Source of the DNA: Hevea brasiliensis
Taxonomy: Eukaryota > Streptophyta > Magnoliopsida > Malpighiales > Euphorbiaceae
DNA: 64,000 bases
Assembly: GCF_030052815.1 (NCBI RefSeq)
Contig: NC_079510.1
Location: 35,744,167-35,808,166 of the forward strand
Direction: 5' to 3'
Shown here: positions 59,609-64,000 of the stretch, piece after piece
Layout: every line of letters starts with the position of its first letter
Numbering within the stretch: position 1 is the first letter of the stretch
Position numbers and translations under genes: made by a program
The notes under the pieces: generated by a model
What the model saw: only the letters and a program-made list of their open reading frames with translations
What the model was told of the DNA's origin: nothing
Databases searched by the model: none

Positions 59609-59913
59609 CAGAAATTCTAGCAGGATTGAGAGAAGAAAGGCTCTGAGAGTATCATTGAATTAGGAATTGAATCCAGCTCGTGGTGCAATGGAGAAAAGGG
59701 CAACAAAATGGAAAGGCATTTGGGGGAGAGAAGAAGAGAGGTTGCAGAGGAGGAGGAGGGGCAAGATCGTAAAAGAGTAAGAATCGAGGGCGGGATTGTA
59801 GAGAGGGAAGGGTTTTTGTGACTGGGGGATTTTTTGTTTGTTTGCCTGTTTGGTATCGAGGAATCGGTCTGGGGTTTGAATGCTGTGCCGTGAGACAGCA
59901 CAGAACAGGAATT

Positions 59914-59915
<2 letters not shown>
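59609..59915 (-). other. Probable non-coding first exon of the CCCH gene
   Basis: A pyrimidine-rich, GC-richer block on the minus strand ending in a good splice donor, preceded upstream by a CT tract (GA run at about 59916-59941 on the plus strand), a frequent feature of plant core promoters. The open frame through it (59617-59901) is low-complexity Ser/Pro and is unlikely to be protein. Confidence 0.5.
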
Positions 59916-59944
<29 letters not shown>

Positions 59945-61007
59945 GTAAGTCTGTACCTAAAAGGGAATAAATAATTTTATATGGGGATAAAACGAGAAGA
60001 TGATGTTAGGTTTTTCTCCCCTGTACTTCTGAAAATTCTGGAAATAAGCCTATCGTTTTTTATAAGATAAATTATTAACGGGTCCCGTAATTTATCAAAA
60101 TTAATTAATCCTTATTTTTTTTTAAATCCAATTAAAACGTCGTCATATTTTGAAAATTTAAACCCTTTAATTTTTTTAATCAAAAAATTGATTAGTTAAC
60201 TTATTTTATGCTTAAATATTTATATTTTTAATATTTATAATTTTAAAATTAATTAATAAATTTTTTTAAATCTAATAAAAAAATTAAATAGTTTAATTTT
60301 ACAAAATATATAAACATTACATTTTAATTTAATTTTAAAAAAATAAAAATTAAATAATTAATTTTAATAAAATACAAAGGTCAAATAATGCATTTTAAAA
60401 TAGTAAGCTATTTATAATATATTTTTTTAATTATATTTTTTAAATAATTGACAACAAAATTGAGCTAATCAGTCCAAATTTTATTTTTTAAATTTCTATA
60501 AAACCTCTCATTATAGTTGACAATAAAATTTTTAATTTTTTAAATACAACATCAAATGAATTATAATTTTAAATTTCATCTAAATTATTTTTAAAAAAAT
60601 CGAGTTGGGAATGAATTCGGAATTTTAAAATTTTAATTGCACTATGTTCCTAGCCCAACTTATTGAGTGCCTAAATTGATGGAGTATGTTTAGCTTCATG
60701 CCTTATAGCCACATTAACAGACTGGATGAAGTGCTGAACTAAAACCAAGCATTAACAAATGGAACACTGATCAACCTCTTCAAATTATTGTGTACACAAC
60801 CGGGATTTAGATAAGCAGTCACAAAAGTAGAGCTAGACAAGTATGAATGAGATTTTAAAACCAGTAAAAAAAAATAAGTGAGAAAGGAAGAAGCATCCGG
60901 TCCAGGGGACAATAGCCAATGCTCTCCAGGAAAATGGTCTCCCTCCACAGTCAATCCAGAAACAGGTGATAATTTTGTAAATCAGTTCGAATAAAAGGAT
61001 AGGTCAC
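59945..61007. other. AT-rich intergenic region
   Basis: No gene supported. The part 60700-61007 is more balanced in composition and may be the decayed 3' UTR of the DUF1421 pseudogene. Confidence 0.6.
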
Positions 61008-62130
61008 CGACCAACCTAACCTCTCTGAAGCTGGACTTCTCCATCATTCATCAGCTTATCCAACACCATGCATGTTCAAGTCAACATTGGCCATTTTTGT
61101 CAACTTCCAAATAGTTGCTCAAACATGTCTCTTTTAAATCCCATGTTAGTCACTTTGTCAACCACATCATCAATGGGAACCCTTTTTCCAATTCCAGAAG
61201 AACCAGAGCCACCACTACCAACACCAGAAGCAGTAGGTAATGTATGCGGTAATATCCGAGCAGTGGGAAGCTGAGGGTAGTCACTTCCACCATTGTAAGA
61301 GATAGCAGGAGAAGAGAGTTGCTGCAACTTCATTGTAAAGTTGCTTCCATAATGAGAAGGTGGTCCACCCTAAGGATATGGTTAATTATGCCCAGAAGGT
61401 GGGCCACATCCGGATGAAAACCCTGAACTTGGTCTACTGGATGGTGGTTCAAATATGTGGGAAGGAGCCCCATAAAACTGTGGCGAAGAAGGAGCTCCAC
61501 TAGTTGGCTGAAAGGATGACTGGCGTAAGCTTGGTAGGTAACTCTGAGAGGGAACAAAAGGCCTCTCTTCAGCATGGTGGCCCAGTGAAGGTTGAAGTTG
61601 AGGCAACCGGGGTGGCTGAGAGTACTGTGGTTGAGGGGCAAGTTGATATGATTGATGTGGTGGTGTTGCCGGATATGGCTGGGGCTGCTGTGATGGAGAT
61701 ACCTCGTCTAATGGATTTGGAGGTTCTTCAGTTTGACCAGGTGGTGAATAGTGAAGTTCTATCTGAGGGACAGAGGGAATCTGACTCTTTGAGAATTGGT
61801 TAGGAAGTGGAGCTGGAGGTGCTAAATTCTGTTGGGGAATAGATGGTGGAGGGACAGCAGCAGGAGGAATGGATTGCGGAAAAGTGACAGGAGAAAGCTT
61901 TTGGTGAGACTGTAGAGGGTGGGACGCTGCTTACTGCGGCTATTGGTGAGACTCCGGAGGGGCAAACACTGCTTGGTGCATCTGCTAGTGAGATTGTGGA
62001 GAGGCAAATGCTGCTTGCTGCAAAATGTCCATGTGCCTAGAGTTTTGGATTTCTCTCCCTTGGACACTTGCAGCTTTACAAGTTGCAGCTGAGCCTCAAA
62101 AATTTTCCTACTTTCTCCTTTAAAACATGA
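61008..62130 (-). pseudogene. DUF1421 (FLOE-family) pseudogene fragment
   Basis: On the minus strand pieces of a DUF1421 protein appear in order but in different frames. A coiled segment (KIFEAQLQLVKLQVSKGEK, about 62050-62110) comes first. A long Pro/Gln/Ser-rich part follows (61380-61800, LPQLQPSLGHH, PTSGAPSSPQFYGAP). Then the family's conserved block ISYNGGSDYPQLPTARILPH, and the UBA-like end RVPIDDVVDKVTNMGF that continues, after frame breaks, to VLDKLMNDGEVQLQRG. Stops and frameshifts occur near 61110-61060, 61372-61388 and 61930-61990. FLOE proteins are phase-separating water-sensing factors in seeds (Arabidopsis knowledge); this copy cannot make one. The N-terminal part is missing. 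Confidence 0.82.
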
Positions 62131-62810
62131 ATCCCTATTTGCACCTGCGTGTGATTGATGATAAACACCAACCAGGTACAATATAATGATCAACAGTTGT
62201 GGTACAAACGCAAGCTAGAATCCACTTATAAATTATGCTCTGACTATCACACAAAGAAAGTAAAACTATTCATAAAAACTTGGTTTCATGAAAATATGAG
62301 CATTTATCAACATCTCATCGAAGGGAAAAAAGCTTCATCAAGATGCCTTTTTTTATTAACCCCTTTTAGGTTCAACTTGTTGAATATAATGTTTCCAAAC
62401 CTTGCACATATAATGTTTCCAAACCTTGCGCAGCTTACTATTATTAGAGAACTTTTATTTTAGTAGCATAACTGAAGGATTCAATTATGCAGTAATGATT
62501 TTTTTTGTCTAAATTTAGTCTATAATAAGCTCAAAAAATAAAATATATAATGAGATTCACCAATTAAATACATGAATTATACGTGTTTGTGTCTTGAATT
62601 TATAATTAAATGAATCTAGCCAAGAATTTCCCATACTGCAAAAGCCTATCACAAAAAAAGGAAAACATGTTTCCACCATCCAACCAATAATACAAGCGTT
62701 GGACTGAGTGTACCCACAACAACATAAGCAAGAACATTCATTAAACAAATTAGATTTAAGCATAAAAATTACACTTATATCATGTCACTAAAATCTTCAT
62801 TTATTATTTT
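62131..62810. other. Intergenic region
   Basis: No gene supported. Contains ATAATGTTTCCAAACCTTGC twice in tandem (about 62387-62430). Confidence 0.6.
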
Positions 62811-63706
62811 GGGGTAAATTACACTAACCATCAATGAACTTAGCGATAGTTTTGTTTCTATTTCTAAATTTTAATTTGTTACAATAAAATCACTCAATTT
62901 TAATTTTCTTTGAAAAATCCTTTTAACCTGCAATAGCAGTTTCTAGGTTAAAAAGAATAAAATTACCCTTTTCCCTCTCTCTAAAAAAGGATAAAATTAT
63001 ATTTTTTATAATTCATTATCAATAAAATTATTTTTTAATAAAATAAATATTTATTAAATTTATTAATAAAATTACTATTAATTTATTATTTTTTATTATT
63101 AATTTAAATGTTATTAAACTTAATTGAGTTTATTAATAAATAATTCTATTTGCCTCCTTTAATTTTAGATACTATTTTCTAAATTTTATTTCAACCAAAT
63201 AATTTAATTCAAGTGTCAATTAAATTATTTGTTCTCTTTAATTTTAAAAATTAGTTTTTAAAAATATAATTTGAATTAAACAATTAAATTTAATTCTTAT
63301 TCCCTCTTTTCTTTTTTTAATTATTATTATAATAAAACAATTCTCTATATTTTATTTGACAATAGTAAAAATAATTAATAAAAAATAATAAGAATTAATA
63401 ATAATATATATAATTAATAATTGTGTTAATAAATAAAATAATTTTATTGATAAATAATTATTAATTTAATTATAAAGGTGAGAGAGAAAAAGAGAATGGA
63501 AAAATGATAAAATAGTAATTTTATTTTTTAGAGAGAGGGGCAAGAGAGTAATTTTATTCTTTTTAACCTAGAAACCTACTATTACAAGTTAGAAGAGCTT
63601 TTCTAAAATTCAATTGAAGCTAAGTGATCTTATCGTAACAAATTAAAGTTTAGGAACGGGAATGAAACAATCTTTAAGTTCAGGGATCTTTGATGCAATT
63701 TAACCC
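62811..63706. mobile_element. MULE-type MITE, same family as the element at 53116
   Basis: Ends GGGGTAAATTACACT and TGCAATTTAACCC are inverted copies. The arms extend about 170 bases and share with the 53116 element the text around TAGGTTAAAAAGAATAAAATTACCC and the GGAACGG(G/A)AATGAAAC stretch. The interior is very AT-rich with no ORF. The 9-bp target duplication is not clear (about 6 of 9 bases agree), so the insertion is older. Confidence 0.7.
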
Positions 63707-64000
63707 ATGATTTGCAAAATGAGAATTGGAAAATGAGTTCATGTCATGTCACCAACATCTTCATTCATTATTTGTCAATCACTTGAAAACGAGCAACATA
63801 GATATGCTTTTAGTTCCCAGCAAATTGACACAATATATTGGTATGAGAAATAAAGAATTGGAAAAGGAATAAAAACTCTGTTATCACATTGCAAGAAAAA
63901 TAACATGCTTGAGCTTGTTTAAACAATGACCTTATGGCATTTGTCATCCACTGCATGCATTTAGTTCGACCTAAGCTACTAAATACAAAGCCAGCCTGAA
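63707..64000. other. Intergenic region to window edge
   Basis: No gene seen. Contains CATGTCACCAACATCTTCAT (63757 onward), a near copy of text at 62781 just left of the MITE. Confidence 0.6.

Overview
The window is nuclear DNA of a flowering plant. It has spliced genes with GT-AG introns, AT-rich intergenic DNA, a 20-kb class of nested Ty3/gypsy elements, and MULE, hAT-like and L1-type fragments. The protein types suggest a woody eudicot, possibly Euphorbiaceae; that placement is a guess from general resemblance, not proof.

Layout. (1) 1-18344: a minus-strand Ty3/gypsy chromovirus-like retrotransposon (element 1). Its 5' LTR was split by a second, plus-strand element of the same broad type (element 2, 6505-16609, flanked by AATCA on both sides). 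Both are coding-dead. Element 1 carries nonsense changes of a deamination type. Element 2 shows a systematic loss of the middle base at CAG/CTG sites, which looks like a basecalling or consensus artefact at methylated CHG sites. (2) 18345-25118: AT-rich DNA and one intact five-exon gene for a cinnamoyl-CoA-reductase-like SDR protein (SNL6 type), followed by a downstream module with a TATA-like box and a short ORF. (3) 25119-30525: an unrecognised stretch split by a 2.36-kb MULE-like foldback element (9-bp target duplication, long terminal inverted repeats, internal array of GGACGCTA hairpins), then a 5'-truncated L1-type LINE on the minus strand. (4) 30700-38610: a decayed duplication of region 2 with two pseudogene copies of the SDR gene, the second made by a 2.4-kb tandem duplication. 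(5) 38611-42044: AT-rich DNA with two inverted-repeat elements. (6) 42045-45408: an intronless-CDS PWWP-domain gene (PDP1 type) on the minus strand, with an intron in its 5' UTR. (7) 48435-59.9 kb: a long minus-strand gene for a CCCH zinc-finger/RRM protein of the RBM26/27 - Arabidopsis C3H41 type. Its 3.7-kb intron holds a hAT-like element nested in another and a MULE carrying a foreign gene-like fragment. (8) 61.0-62.1 kb: a DUF1421 (FLOE-family) pseudogene, then a second element of the MULE family seen in the intron.

The three living genes (SDR enzyme, PWWP chromatin protein, RNA-binding CCCH protein) have no evident joint pathway; they are ordinary neighbours. The most unusual features are the hairpin-array foldback MULE, the CAG/CTG anomaly in element 2, the MULE with a captured-looking ORF fragment, and the short ORF conserved in two diverged copies of the SDR downstream module.
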